Assembly (NCBI GenBank): GCA_964059195.1
Contig: CAXKWD010000005.1
Span: forward strand, 137,283,686-137,347,685
Reading direction: 5' to 3'
From: Ectobius pallidus
Lineage: Eukaryota; Arthropoda; Insecta; Blattodea; Ectobiidae
Length of the DNA stretch: 64,000 bases
The first letter of the stretch is position 1, and each line of letters opens with the position of its first letter. This document shows, piece by piece, positions 11,851-24,800 of this stretch. Both the position numbers and the translations under genes were made by a program. The notes beneath the pieces were generated by a model. The model ran no database searches. It had not been told where the DNA came from and saw only the letters and a program-made list of their open reading frames with translations.

Positions 11851-13230
11851 TATTTCAAGTTTTCAGCCAAGTTCTTGTACTTTATGTTGTGTTATACTTC
11901 ACGGAGACAAGGACACAAGGAATTCGCTAACTTCTACAAATATTTACATCGATTTTTAATGTTTAGCAATGGTTACTAATCTTTAAGAAATTACTGCAGA
12001 ATAAGATATATCACCTTTATATGTTTTGTACTTTTTTGAGATACGAGAATTTTAAACAACAACAAATAAAATACACAGGCTATAGTTTTCTCACAAATTT
12101 AATTTACAGGACATGGACAAATATATTTTCATTCAATTTTAATATTATTATAAGTATAAATAAAACCGTTGTAGGCCTAACATTTCAATAAGTATTTTTA
12201 ATTTTTTTGGCTACCGGTTCTTCATACGTTCAGTTTCTTAATATTTATCTCATTAATGTAAGAAGACTAGGCTGCAGAATTATTCACAGAAACATCCGTA
12301 CTTCTAAAATCAAAACTATAGAAGCCTTTTTATATTTTCATTTTCATATATTTTTTTTTTTTTTTTTCATATTTTCATTCAATAGAAGCCTTAGCAATTA
12401 CAAGATAATTCACAGAATGAAAGTTGCTAAAAATATGTCAAAAACCGTCTAATGAAATAGAAGCTCCCTAAATACACCTAACACAAAATCAAAAGTAAGA
12501 ATCATGTAGACAAGAGACTTCAAAATTTCAAATAAAAAGAGACTTGAAGGCACATTTTGAATCTAAACCTAGGTGGGCCCCCATATGCCTTAATAAGTGT
12601 AACATAAGATGCTAATGACCCTGGGTGGAGTATATGACCAATAGTGATGATGAGCAAGAAAACCTGACTGGAAGAAGCACGATCCTTTTTTTGGACTGAA
12701 CGGGTTACGAACTCGATCCCCTCGATATAACTGTGATCTCAGCAATGGGCGTGATTATATAGGACAGCTGACGTCATCAAGGAAACAAATGAACTGAATA
12801 TCTACATGGAAACAGAATACGATTCAAAACCTGATTTACAATTTCTTGATCAAAGACTACGATCTCTTACTAACAGGTGACTAGTAGACCATAAAGCGCA
12901 AGAAACAGTTAATTTCACTGATACATAACATATGTTCGCCTACCGTTAGGCCTACTGTGCCATAATACAGCCATTTAAATACCGTATAAGTACCTACTTC
13001 CTTAATAACCTGAATGATTAGAATTGCATTAAATTGTTTGTTATAAAAACATGGCCGCTAGCATTTGTGTCGTACCGCTTTCGCTAAAGAGCTGCATTTG
13101 AAATTGCAGGAAGTGCATAAACTAGAATCGACTATAACAAGTAGCTTACGCATAATAAATATCAAATTAGTGGCCTACCTTGCACAGTACAAGCGAGGGA
13201 AAGATTTTTCTTTATTATATATAATTTCGA
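11851..13230. other. AT-rich non-coding stretch
   Basis: Contains a run of 17 T at 12351-12367, TAGGCCTA octamers at 12172 and 12947, and a CRE-like TGACGTCA at 12769. A weak minus-strand tRNA-like B-box lies near 12700. No gene was found. Confidence 0.6.
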
Positions 13231-13515
13231 TGTGGCTTTAGGGGCTCTCCTTTCGCAGCGGGCTCGGGAAAGATTTCCAGACACGATTAGTTTCCTGGAT
13301 GGGTTTATCTCGGGGTTTTCCTCACTTGTGAGACAAATGTCGGATAGGCCGTTGTGGTCCCCGGATATAATCTGGCCTTCATTATCACCTTCATCACACC
13401 CGCGCCTTGTTTGGAATGAGTTCATGTCATCTCGCAGGTGGCCCCGTTTTTGGATTGATCAGTGATCACTCATCCTTTTAGGTCCTCCACATCCTAGTGG
13501 TCAAAATATTACTTA
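13231..13515 (+). mobile_element. SINE family B, copy 1
   Basis: Aligns with 54118-54520. Shared blocks are GAGACAAATGTC, GGTCCCCGGATATMAT, TCATTATCACCTTC-like sequence, AGGTGGCCCCG and a closing CTCCAYATCCT...TGGTC. The tRNA-like head is poorly preserved here. Open frames on both strands are chance results of its higher GC. Confidence 0.75.
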
Positions 13516-13613
13516 AATGTGTTTAACATATTCTCTCATAACATTCAGTTTTATTGCAATATAATTTTGTCAGGTAATGCCATAGGCATTTAGAAGTAAG
13601 TTAGTAAAATTCA

Positions 13614-13920
13614 CGGGGTACGCCGTAGTGTAGTGATTGAGGCGCTGCGCTACAAACCGTAAAGTCGCGGGTTCGATCCCAGATGAGGTCGTTTAAGATT
13701 TTTAATTGGCCTAATCCTTCGGGTGGCACTATGGCTTTGGGGTCGACTCAGTCTCTAACAGAAATGAGTACCAGGAGCAAACCTGGGAGTAAAGGCGGGC
13801 GGTGCGTATGGCTGACAACCTTACCACCTTCACGTCCCGAATGTATAAAACCTGGGAGCCTCAACATCCTGGAACCCTCTGGGCCTCCATGACCAATATA
13901 GGGATCACTTTACGTTACTT
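13614..13920 (+). mobile_element. SINE family A, tRNA-derived, about 300 bp
   Basis: The head reads GTAGTGTAGTGATTGAGGCG (A-box) and GGGTTCGATCCC (B-box). The body carries GGCCTAATCCTTCGGGTGGC and ends GGGATCACTTTACGTTAC. The same family lies reversed at 49612-49890, with a 3' fragment at 58421-58470. A relative with a different 3' end is at 36309-36668. Transcription would be by RNA polymerase III from the internal promoter. Confidence 0.85.
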
Positions 13921-16690
13921 TTTTTAGCAGAATTCAGAGGCCACAAGAAGTCAGTCATATATTTCACACATAGGCGGCAGGTCAGAAGAGAAGTTGGCCT
14001 GATACTTAAAAATCGTCACATTACAGAAAGTAGACAAATGCTTGGTTGAAAATGGGCATAAGGTACAAGTCTTGAACTGCAACTGATGGCTTATTTTAGA
14101 AAAATGACTAACTTAACTACAGGGAGTAATTGGCGTACAACACGCCTATAGACTACTGAGTCATGAATATCGCTGTTGTCACCTATGGTTCATGACGAAA
14201 TGAGCTATGGAGAGAAGTAAAGTTTATATTGCAGACCTAACGCAAAGATCTTAACCCCGGACCTGTCACTAGCTTTCCCTAGCAAATACACTCCCTTTTT
14301 AATAACCACCCTCTCATTCTTCAGCACATTCAAGTTTCTTTTTAATTGCGAAATGTTTGCTCATACAAATAGGCATGTCCATTTTGCAAAAACGGTTTAA
14401 CCAACAGTTGGTCAATCTCTTATTTCCGCGTGAATACTAAATACGATTTCTGCAAAAGTAGAATTTAAAATATAGCGTTCTGATTAATCTAGAATACTGT
14501 AATTAGAATTTGTAAATATTTAAAGTTATGTATTTTTGGCATACAAACGAATTGTAACCCTTTTCTCTCTCTCTTCCCTTTTCTTTCCCTCAAATCCCCA
14601 CTAGTCTCCCTGACAGGCTTTACAAGCTGAATCCCTTCCTTCCTAACACCTCTTTAAGCGCCTACAGAAGAGTTTTGTGAAAGGAACAAGCAAAGGACTC
14701 ACGGTATTTAAATACTGTAAATTTAGATGAGGACCAACGTTCCCCAATTGCCCTCGACGTTCTAATCCCAAAAGAAATAAAACTTGGAAACATCTCTCAA
14801 CAATTTCATCTGATAAAGTTTTCTTATAAAATGTTGAATTCAGAACAGCGTTTGTTATGATTCCTCGAAAAAATAAAAAAAAATATTAAAATTCTAAATA
14901 TTAATGTTTTAATTCGGTAAAAAGTTACATTATAAGTATATAAAAATGTAGCCTACTTTCAAAGACTTCTAAAGCTGACAGTGGACATCTTGTTTTTGAA
15001 TCGGGTCTTGGAAATTATTCAGTCTTATGCTAAATGCATATTCCGTGTAAGAAAAAATCTATTGTAGCGAACTTTTCACAGAAATAAATATGCAGAAAAT
15101 TAAATATTATGAAAATTCAGCGTGTTCAAAATGTGAAATATAAAATGCTTTCTTTGTTTTTAATTTTCCGGTGACTTCAAATATGGTACAACAGATGGTA
15201 ATTAAAAAAATAATAATAAAATTAGTTGTAGTTTTTAACTAATCTTTCATGGATGAACGCAAAATTTCACATTTTCTCATCATTCCTCAATTTTGAATAA
15301 CTACCCCTAAATAAGAATTAAATACAAGATTTAGATAAACCACTTATACATTGTAGATGGTGTGTTAGTCACGATGACGTCAAATGCGCATACGCCTGCG
15401 TAGTCGTATGGCAGTGGTCTATGTAGAACACATGGTAGGCGGCTCACTGCACACTAAAGTAATTATTATCCTGGTCCTGCCTGGCAAATCTCTGCACATA
15501 ACTCTAACCTGCCACCCTAATACACCCTTCAACCCGTTGCTTGTACTTTCAAATTAGATAAGCATCACTGATCACCGCTTTTAATTACTAGTTCGTTATA
15601 TCCGCTCATGCGTTTTATATTGGAAAACAAGTCAAGAAAACCTCTACTTCCTACTTCTTTCTAGTAAACATCAATTTATTGACATTGTGAATAGTGGCCA
15701 CCTTAGAGGATTTAATAGCTACATAAACCACTGTCAAATGTTAGCCTGTAGAAATATGTTCATTGTTGTGTAACTCCAGCCATTAGATTTTTTTTCAAAT
15801 CATGTTTATTATAAATGTTGTGCCAATGGGAGTTCCCATCGTCCAAATCCTTTTGGAGTTATTAACCCGCCGTTGGTCGACTTGTGAGCGGTGCACTCAC
15901 TTCTGATTAATTTCGAAGTGTGATATATTGTTTACCGTTAAGGCCAACAGAGTGACATACGTATATTCTGTTTTTTCCTCCATAAATTGGTATTTAATCT
16001 AGAAGCCCGGAATTCTGTGACCCATTTGGTATTTCGATTTGTATATGTGTTTGTCTCTTGTCTTATATAAGTGTATTAACTATTAAGTACAAGTGAACAT
16101 TGTAATTGGATTGTAAATATATGTAATGTCAATATGTTAAAATAAAACCGATGTGGATGCCCCTTCAATTCGTATTGGCCCGTATAAGGAAAATAATAAT
16201 TTAAGAATTGCAATAATTAAGTAAATTTCTTTCATGTAAAGTTCATAATATAAAGTAACTCACGTTCCGTTGCCACTTCCACATTTCTATACTTCTATGG
16301 TACAGAATTTGTCATCATCCTAACAATCTGCTTACGTGTGAAATTACAGCTAGATAGTGAGTACTTGGCAGTGGCATATTGCTTCAAGGATATGATGTTC
16401 ACATGATGGTGACTGGGAATTTTGGTGGGAACTGAACATTGGAGGTTAAAAGCAACGAGGAATTCATTTCCTATCTAAATGTTACATCTATATTTATTTT
16501 CCTTTAATATTGCACTAATGGTGCCAAATTGCTATCCAGTCATTTTTATCTTATCTATCGATCTTAAGATGACCGTGGTGAGTGTGCTGGAAGCTTTTCC
16601 TAAATTCTAAATATCTACAATATCATAAATAAAATATACCTTTATGTTAATGTGGGTTAAGACTTGTGATTATCGGTATGTTTTAAGGGA
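13921..16690. other. AT-rich non-coding stretch
   Basis: Pyrimidine-rich near 14560-14640; otherwise no element or gene recognised. A GC-richer patch with TGACGTCA at 15375 is listed separately. Confidence 0.55.
15375..15412. promoter_or_regulatory. Possible CRE/NRF1-like motif cluster
   Basis: TGACGTCA, the full CRE palindrome, is followed within 10 bp by TGCGCATACGC and then CCTGCGTAG. This is the densest CpG patch of the neighbourhood. No transcript start can be shown, so this is only a candidate. Confidence 0.25.
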
Positions 16691-16693
16691 AGC

Positions 16694-16860
16694 TTGTGGG
16701 CCGTCCCCATGGCTGAGTGGTTAGACCGATCACCTTCCACCGCTGGGACCCGAGATCGAACCTTGGTGGATCCATTTGGAATTTGTGGTGGACAAAATAG
16801 GGTAAAGGCAGGTTCTCTAGGGGTGCTACTGTTTTACCTGACATATATTATTCCATCAGA
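16694..16860 (+). mobile_element. tRNA-Ser-like SINE, family G
   Basis: A well-kept head: TGGCTGAGTGGTTAGACC (A-box) and GAGATCGAACC (B-box), followed by a GC-balanced body that fades by 16860. No second copy was found in the window. Confidence 0.65.
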
Positions 16861-17934
16861 GCTCAATTCATCATACTATGACCATTGGTTGCAATAAAGG
16901 AATTAGTAAGGGAACGTTGTAAGCAAGGTTGTTAGTTGTATGATAAAGATCATACGCATACCGTAATTTATTGCTCTATATGATGTATGGTCCTAATTGA
17001 AGGATCATACGCAAAATATGATAGTTTCGAGTTGTGAGTTATTTTATTTTTAGATCGTCTGCAGAACGTTATTCTCTACTACAATAATTGACTATCGGTA
17101 AAGCGTATCGGAACACCCGGTCAATAATGGCATTGGGTATACAGTAAATGAAAGTCTTTTGATGTAATAGGACGGTTGGTTCATGTTAGCGTTGTGTGTT
17201 CATTATAATTCAATCTATGAAACATGTTTGTTCATGCCGTTGTACAATTGCGTATAATTTATTCAAATAAATGTATGAACTTACAAAGTAAGATAAATGA
17301 AGGTGTCTACTTTAAGATTATAATAAGTTACATAAATTCCCATTTAGGCCTATGAATTTTTACTTTCTCGCATACGCATATTATAGAGAAAGTTTTGTGG
17401 TCGTGACAAAAAATAGAAATTGAGATAACACGGGGAAAACATGTTTCACGATGAGTAGAAACCGAAAGAAAAGTGTTTTTGGAATGACATCTGTCTGTCC
17501 TTCCGAGGACAAGCGGAGCGGGTAAACGGTTCATTCTACTTACTCTTTAGGGCTTTTTTTTTTAGAATCATATCGAACCGCTATAATTTGGTTTTTATAC
17601 CTTAACTATTAACAAGAATTTTCATGAAACATTCTTAAAAAGTTATATATTTGGAAAAAAAAAGGCTCCAACAATTTTAATTAAATTTAAATTTCAAAAC
17701 ATCTATCTATGACAATCTTCATTCTGATCCATTTTCGATACATGAAAACTTGCCACAGTAAAGTTGTAGAGAGAATTAAAATGATTTTTTGTTGTTGATA
17801 AAAACATATTTCTTTATAAACTTAATAGGTATCAAGATAAAAACGAATTAAGTATGACTTCAATGCATAATGTCAGTAAATTAATTAAAATATGATATTC
17901 TTTAGTTTCTCGTAGTAACAAGTACAAAACCAAT
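16861..17934. other. AT-rich non-coding stretch
   Basis: No supported gene. Contains a TAGGCCTA octamer at 17345. The frame at 17328-17534 (minus) is unremarkable. Confidence 0.55.
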
Positions 17935-18010
17935 GAGAGCGAGGTGGTAAAGGCATGATGCTCTCGGTTCAAATCTCAAACCTTGTGGCCAGACAAATTT
18001 AACTTGGGTT
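17935..18010 (+). mobile_element. tRNA-like SINE head fragment
   Basis: GCGAGGTGGTAAAGGC resembles an A-box and GGTTCAAATCTC is a B-box. The rest is not conserved with other copies here. Confidence 0.45.
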
Positions 18011-18843
18011 TCAAAGGCTAACACTGGAGTCAGAGAATAAACTGCGTTTAGAATTAAAATAATTTTCAATGGACCATGCTATTGAAATCATGCCTATATA
18101 CATATTCTTTACCTTTTTTCGCTGAGAGAATTGCTGGTCTTCTGGTGTTCAGTGGCCTCGGTCTGCACCAAAACCGCTCTTCACCTCTAAAAAGAGGCCC
18201 CTATCTATGCGCCTTTCTAAGTACTACTTTCGTTAATACCTTTAGGTGTCCAGCAGTATCAGAAATGGAGCATACACAGACTACACTTCAAAATTCCATG
18301 CCCATGCACAGAATTATGAAGTGAAGATCTGAATCTTAATGTTGTCTTCCTCAGCTTGTTCTTGATTTAGAAAAGTTTTTCCTTGATGTCACAAACACTA
18401 AATAAAAACACAAACACTATCTTCCAGTCTTCTTGTTTCTTGATATAGGAAAGTTTGTACACACCACTATTATGCACCGATAAACACCGAAAAAGTAAAA
18501 CTCGACATCAATGTTGCGTACTCCATGATGGCTTCGACGATATCTGCAATAAATAGAGAAATATTTTGTACAGGCATATACCAAGTGTACATCAAAGAAA
18601 AACAGATAAAAGTTTGAATATTAGACAACCAGTAAACCTTCAATCCCCCCAGAAATAATTATTTGGTATTTTGTTGGTTTGTTGAAATTAAGTACCTAAC
18701 GAAATGTGCACAGAGAATAGCAAAGAGAGTCAAGCCAGCAGCGGTGAATAAGGTGTCAGGGGATATAATTAAACGTATAATGGTACGCAGAAAGGTAACT
18801 AAGTCATTTGACGCAAAGATTTTAGAAACTTAACAACAAAAGA
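18011..18843. other. Non-coding stretch
   Basis: No recognised element; the 82-codon frame at 18076-18324 has no known motif or splice context that I can defend. Confidence 0.5.
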
Positions 18844-19466
18844 AGAGTGCGTGGAACGCCACGCGACAGAAGTAAAACTTAATTTAATTTTTTTATTTTT
18901 TCAATTTTTGATTATTGGATTTTTTCAATTTTGCATTATTGGACTTTTTAATATTGGGTTTTTGGACTTTTTAAATCTTGGATTTTAGAATTTTTAATTT
19001 TGGATCTTTGAATTTTTAATTTTGGATTTTTTTAATTTTCGATCTTTGAATTGTTTATTTTTTATTTTTTTTATTTTTTATTTTTTTTATTTTTTATTTT
19101 TGGATTTTTAAATTTTTTTATTTCATTATTTATTAAATTTTGGATTTTTGGATGTTTTAATTTTTTTTTTTTTATTTTGGAAATTTGTATTTTTTAATTT
19201 TGGATTTGCGCGGTAATGAACCTCCGGGTTCCATAAAATAGATAATATACCTTTAGATTGCTTAGGAATTGTCTTTTGCCATTGAGGAAGTAAGGTCTGA
19301 AAAAATTCCTTTGATTACTCCTAATCATTGAGTTGATTGTTTTCTGTGCAGCCCGTACCGAAACAAATCGGTTTTGAGTGTGACTGATTGTGACTGATTT
19401 CGTGATGGTTTTAGTGTGACTGATTTTCCCGATTCACCCTCTACCGCCAATAAAGAAGTTTTACTT
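18844..19466 (-). mobile_element. Helentron/HINE-like non-autonomous element, copy 1
   Basis: Matches 20842-21426 closely along its length. Read on the minus strand it opens AAGTAAAACTTC and closes AAGTTTTACTTC, an inverted subterminal pair. The closing repeat is followed by the perfect 6-bp stem-loop GCGTGG-CGTT-CCACGC (18850-18865 on the plus strand) and then ACTCT. The middle (about 18885-19205) is a T-rich, almost C-free degenerate tandem tract of TTTTGGATTTTT-like units. Subterminal inverted repeats, a 3' hairpin and an internal simple-repeat tract are the described hallmarks of Helentron-associated elements. No coding capacity was seen. The class assignment is inference; the repeat pair itself is seen directly. 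Confidence 0.65.
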
Positions 19467-20841
19467 TAAAAAAAAAAAGCGGCCCATAAATACTAATTTG
19501 ACCTGCAATGCCAATATTGACAATTCAGTGACAAAGAAACAGTGTCAGATCTCGTATTAAATTCAAGAATTTTGCTATGCTTTGTGTTTTTCACTAATAT
19601 TAAAAAGTAGAAGACAAAATATAAAACACACATGTATAATGTTGTATAACGTGCATCTCAGCGGACTGTATGCATAGATAATTAGGGCTGATTAAAATCA
19701 AAATGCACGCCATACATTCCGATAGAAAATAAAATAATAGGTTTACAAGAAACAAAGACCATAGGCGATGTAACACGACACTGAATTCTTCTTAAGCACA
19801 ATCACTCACTAATTCTTGTTTGATGTCTTGACGATCTTCTAAAGCTGAGATGATTGAATCCGCCCAATAAAAAACCTTGTTGGTTTCAATACAGATTTAT
19901 TTAAAATTCCAGAGGACCACTCGACTTGATACGTCGAGAACTTGTAATTATTAATTAAGCATATACATATAGCAATTGTATGCTATAAAATTGATTTACA
20001 GTTAATCTTGAAATGTCTTTTAATCTCAAGTCACAAACGCAATACTAATGTCAATAAATTAATTTGCGTTGTGTAGCATCAAAGCAATATTCATATATTT
20101 ATGAATGTTAAAATCTTTTAAACACTCACTTGTGAAATAACTCCTTCTTGTAACGAATATCACTACAGGAAATAATCCTGAAGTCCAATCAAGTAATATT
20201 AAAGCTAGTAGATAAGCTTAGCAGCGACGTAGAAGAAATTCACCATTTTGCGGCGAATAATAATTAGAACTGCTTCTGTGCAGATAAAATTAATGTTGAT
20301 AATTCCTTGAATCGTTGTAAACAGATTCCAAGACGAATAAGTATTATTAGCTGCTGCTAGCTGCATCCAGAGAGAATTGAAAATCCTTTCAGAGGATTAC
20401 ACAATAGACGACGAAGGAAGAATAATGAAGAAGTAAGGTTTGAATTGAAAACAATGACTTGTAACAATACTAAAGAATCAATCCCATTGGACGAAGATAA
20501 AAACGATTAGGCAATTTAAAGACAAAAGATTGTATTTTGACAATAAAAATAATAATTACTAGAAGGCCGTGAGAAAAATTAACATTGAATAAAATCTTAC
20601 CAAGGCCGAAAAAAGACAAGAATAATTAAAAAGATTATTATAGAAGGCCAAGAAAAAATAAAAAAACACCATCAAATCTCAAGTATCAAGCATAACTGAA
20701 CAAATGTTAAGTAAACCTTTGGTTATTGTAATATAATTGATACATGTTTGACACATAAGTACCATGTTATTAATAATCAACTAAGCAATGCGGCCTGCAA
20801 GTCTTTCATCAGAAAGAAAATGGCCCTTTAGATAAAAAAAC
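19467..20841. other. AT-rich spacer between the two HINE-like copies
   Basis: No gene. At 20560-20660 an AAGGCCGAGAAAAA-like phrase recurs three times about 40 bp apart. The two flanking copies could suggest LTRs, but no primer-binding site, polypurine tract or coding remnant was seen. Confidence 0.5.
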
Positions 20842-21426
20842 AGAGTGCGTAGAACGCCACGCGACAGAAGTAAAACTTTATTTTATTTTTTTTATGTTTT
20901 CAATGTTTGATTATTGGATTTTTTCAATTTTGCATTATTGGACTTTTTAATATTGGGTTTTTGGACTTTTAAATTTTGGATTTTGGACTTTTTAATTTTG
21001 GATCTTTGAATTTTTAATTTTGGATTTTTTTAATTTTCGATCTTTGAATTTTTTATTTTTTAAATTTTTTATTTTTGGATTATTAATTTTTTATTTTATT
21101 ATTTATCAAATTTTGGATTTTTGGATGTTTTAATTTTTAATTTAGTTTTTTTTAAATTTTGGATTTGCGCGGTAATGAACCTCCGGGTTCCATAAAATAG
21201 AAAATATACCTTTAGATTGCTTAGGAATTGTCTAGGCCTATTGCCCTTGAGGAAGTAAGGTCTGAAAAATTTCCTTTGATTACTCCTAATCATTGAGTTG
21301 ATTGTTTTCTGTGCAGTCCGCACTGGTGACGGTTTTAGTGTGACTGATTGTGACTGATTTCGTGACGGTTTTAGTGTGACTGATTTTCCCGAATTACCCT
21401 CTACCGCCACTAAAGAAGTTTTACTT
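20842..21426 (-). mobile_element. Helentron/HINE-like non-autonomous element, copy 2
   Basis: Same architecture as 18844-19466: subterminal AAGTAAAACTT/AAGTTTTACTT, a 3' stem-loop with one mismatch (GCGTAG against CCACGC), the C-poor tandem tract and a unique block of GTGACTGATT repeats. It is shorter by about 40 bp, mainly in the tandem tract. The 103-codon minus-strand frame through it is a by-product of the biased composition. Confidence 0.65.
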
Positions 21427-21689
21427 CAAAAGGTTGAAGCCCACTGGCCTAAATCAATAGCTTAGGTACCGTTCTGCAGTGCAGGTTTTTTCGTATAGGA
21501 TTTGTCACACCTTACGTCCTTATGATAGCAGTGAAATAGGTACCTTTTAGTTTCGTTATAAATACAAAATACACAATTAAATACAAATACATAAAACAAA
21601 ATGTAATACCTAGAATAAAAGTAATAAAAAGAACAAATGTAAAGTAAGAAGAACAAATGTAAAGTAAGAAGAACAAATCTGAAACCCTG
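21427..21689. other. Short AT-rich stretch between elements
   Basis: Contains a near-perfect direct repeat of GAACAAATGTAAAGTAAGAA around 21632-21672. No gene was found. Confidence 0.5.
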
Positions 21690-21835
21690 TGGTAGCTCCT
21701 CAGTTTGGATCACGAGGCTGAGTGCATCTCGTTCCAAACTTCCAGACCCCAGAAGAATCTTAGAAGATACCGGGGATCGAACCCGTATATGTAGCCAGCG
21801 GCGCTAACCACGACACCATGCAGACATTTCCCTAC
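21690..21835 (-). mobile_element. SINE family F, minus strand
   Basis: Minus strand: GGTGTCGTGGTTAGCGCC (A-box) and GGGTTCGATCCCCGG (B-box). The body has GGAACGAGATGCACTCAGCC and ends AACTGAGGAGCTACC. The body matches 41460-41780 and more weakly 25555-25760. Confidence 0.75.
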
Positions 21836-24800
21836 CATATAATAATTATGACATGACTTTATAAAATTGTATTACTGTGTCCCTTCTTGCTATATTTTTT
21901 AGTGAATTCTTTAAAATACCGTTCAGGTAATTGAACCTTTCTATTTTCTTACCTTTCTCAGTGTTATTTTAATATGACGTATGACATTCAAGGAATTTAT
22001 ATTAGTCTACTTGATCTGTTATATTACAATTTTATCCTTGCCTATAAATGCCATAACTTAACTTGTTGAATTCACCATATTGTTTTTCATTGCTACTTTA
22101 TTCAATTCATATAATGCTTTCAGAAAATTAATTTCAGAATTAGAGATTATAACCTAATTGTTAGCGAACATAAGTGTGAGAGCAAAGTCATTCATCCATT
22201 GTCTAACAATTTCGATGCTCGTAACGAATTAAGGCTATAGTGCTACATGGAACAGGGTCTCTCTAAATTGGGTTGAGGTTTCTTAGAAGCCTATAGCTCA
22301 GTCTCGTTTCCACGGCATAAAGTTCTTCCAAGGGACCTTAGAGATTTAGAGACCTCTGTCGGATTTGTACTCGCGCTTTTTAGCATGCAACCAATTAAGC
22401 TTGTAGAAAAACTACTTTTAATGGCCTCTAATAATAATAGTAGTAATAATAGTAGTAAAGAGTATTCACAAGAAGAATCACATGATTTCACAAATATAGA
22501 AAACTGTTAACTCAACATGGCCTTCAATTTGCATTTCAACCAAGAGCTAATGGAAAGAACAAATTTATCACTCTACACAAAAGCCTACAAGGTCTACACC
22601 CACAAAAACTCTTCCATGCTCAGTAACACGAGACTGAATTAAAGTGTAGATTTTATAGTTTACTTCTAACTTTGTATAATCTATTTTGTAAAAACTAACT
22701 TACAAGATTGTTTCACGTGCATAAGAAAACGACTTTAAATGAAACACGTGTAGTGGCTTCAAGCAATATTACCTGCATGTATTCATGCGATAATAAAATT
22801 AATACATAAAATGGACATCAACATAACATGGTGTGGAGAAGAAGATTAAATATAAGGTGATCACTTCGCATCATGACTATGTAAGGCAATCATAGTTCAT
22901 AGCAAGGACAAGGATGTAACCACTGAACCATAAAGTATAAACATAAAGGTCCATTAATTTCACAAACAGCTTGGATGTTATTACTTTCCTGGAGCTTCAA
23001 GGCAAAGAACTGACGTTAAGCAATTGGCCATTTCATGTACCTATCAGATTCTGGACAACATGATACAAGTAATATATGTTTCGCATTTCTTCGCACCGGC
23101 TCCTCTGGCACTCAAGATACCAAGGAGGACCAATGTGCAAATCTGAAGTCGACGAAGTAGTCGGACAGGGGAGTTAATAGTTATTGCATGTACATGAAAT
23201 TTTGGAAGATGAAATTATATTTTTTATTTAGAGTGTTTGAAATATAGAGTGAAAATAAAAATTAATTTGATTTTGATTATGATTACTGCAATAACTAGGA
23301 CAGCTCAAATTCCTTTTTCTTCTTGATTAATGCAAATGACACAAAACTGAAGAAAGAATGAGAGCAACGATAAATTATATAATATAATTTAATATATAAC
23401 TATTCAAAGTGCATAAAGCCATGAAATATGCACAGAAATAAATACTTCAGATCTAAACAAATTCATGAATAACCTAATATAAAACTCCACTTTTAATAAC
23501 ATAACAATGAGAATACTCAAGAAAGGAATCTGAAACAACTATTCTGGACGTTTCAACAGATTTTTTTTTAAATTTCAACAGAAGCTGGAGACTATAAGGT
23601 AGAACATACGCTGGCAATGGAGTTTAAAAATATCGCTGAAAGAAGACTTAGGTATTCATCCAAGGTGGATTCATCTATACTCCACGCGCCTAACAGAGGA
23701 TTAAGGCTTCATTTTACTGACCGTATCAAAATTATATCATCAGCCATCAATTATTTGTAACATTAGTAGGAGCCTGTGTTTTTTTAGAAATAAAATGGCT
23801 GGTTACGGTGTTAACTTCTATTTCGATAGATATTTCTCGAAATGGGTTATTTTATACTTCACTTGACATAATAACATTACTTATTTTATTTACTTAAATA
23901 TAGCGGTGAAAATTGCAATCAAAAGTATAAAACATCAATTGGCAATGAAAATATATTTAAGTTGGAGGTCTAAAGAAAGACGAAACATAATTAACTGCAG
24001 TATGGCTTATATAGAGATTTTATAAAGTTTTGGATCACAATTTCCCATCTGTGATATTTCAATTTTCACATTAACTTTTAAGTTCTATTGGTTTTTATCA
24101 CTTTCTCTATGTGGCAGCCTCTAATGAGTGAATCTTTGTTGCTTAAAAATAGCCCTTTATAAAAATAAAATATTTCCACGAAATAGGAAAATGAAAAAAG
24201 GAATTTCAAACACTAACAATCACGAATATTTCCGTGCACATTTCTCAATATCCATTCTGGAGGGTGCGTATTTAGCACTTATTTACACACTTCGATCCAA
24301 AATTTTGCTTAATAATGATATTTTTGTCATCTTTCAACCTAAATATTGTCAAGGAAAACTGTTTTGTAAAATTTCACGATTAACTCTTTTACCAAAATAT
24401 ATGGTCCCTAAACATGAGAAACAGGTGTACCGAATGTCTTTAGTAATATTATTAGTAGTCTATATTAAGACTTCCCAGATAGTGTAAAATTCAATGTCTA
24501 AAAAAATCATTTAAAAGAAATGTAGGCCGATTCTTGTGGCAAGACGCAATCTCAGATATGTTGTCTTTCAAAGTTGAACAATGGTCCGTTGCAATGTACC
24601 AGAATTTAAGATTAAACGTTTCCTCACCTCTTCGACCCCAAGGACATGAAATACATATTTACATCTACCGATTCATCGATCCTCTTTAATATTGTAAGAA
24701 TTACTAGGTTATGAAATATTAGCGTAACCTAATGCTTGTTAGTTTAGAGGTCATAAAGGTGAAAAGAAAGTTTGGTTTCAAGTACAGGCAATTTCTTTGT

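Noticed and set aside
21099..21410. 103-codon minus-strand open frame
   Set aside because: Lies wholly inside the HINE-like repeat; openness results from the C-poor tandem tract and GTGACTGATT repeats.
18844..21426. Interpretation of the two direct repeats as LTRs of one retrotransposon
   Set aside because: The 1.4 kb between them has no primer-binding site, polypurine tract or coding trace, and the repeat ends lack TG/CA.
24128..24487. 119-codon plus-strand open frame
   Set aside because: Composition is typical of AT-rich noise (Lys, Ile, Asn, Leu), with no motif and no splice signals I could defend.
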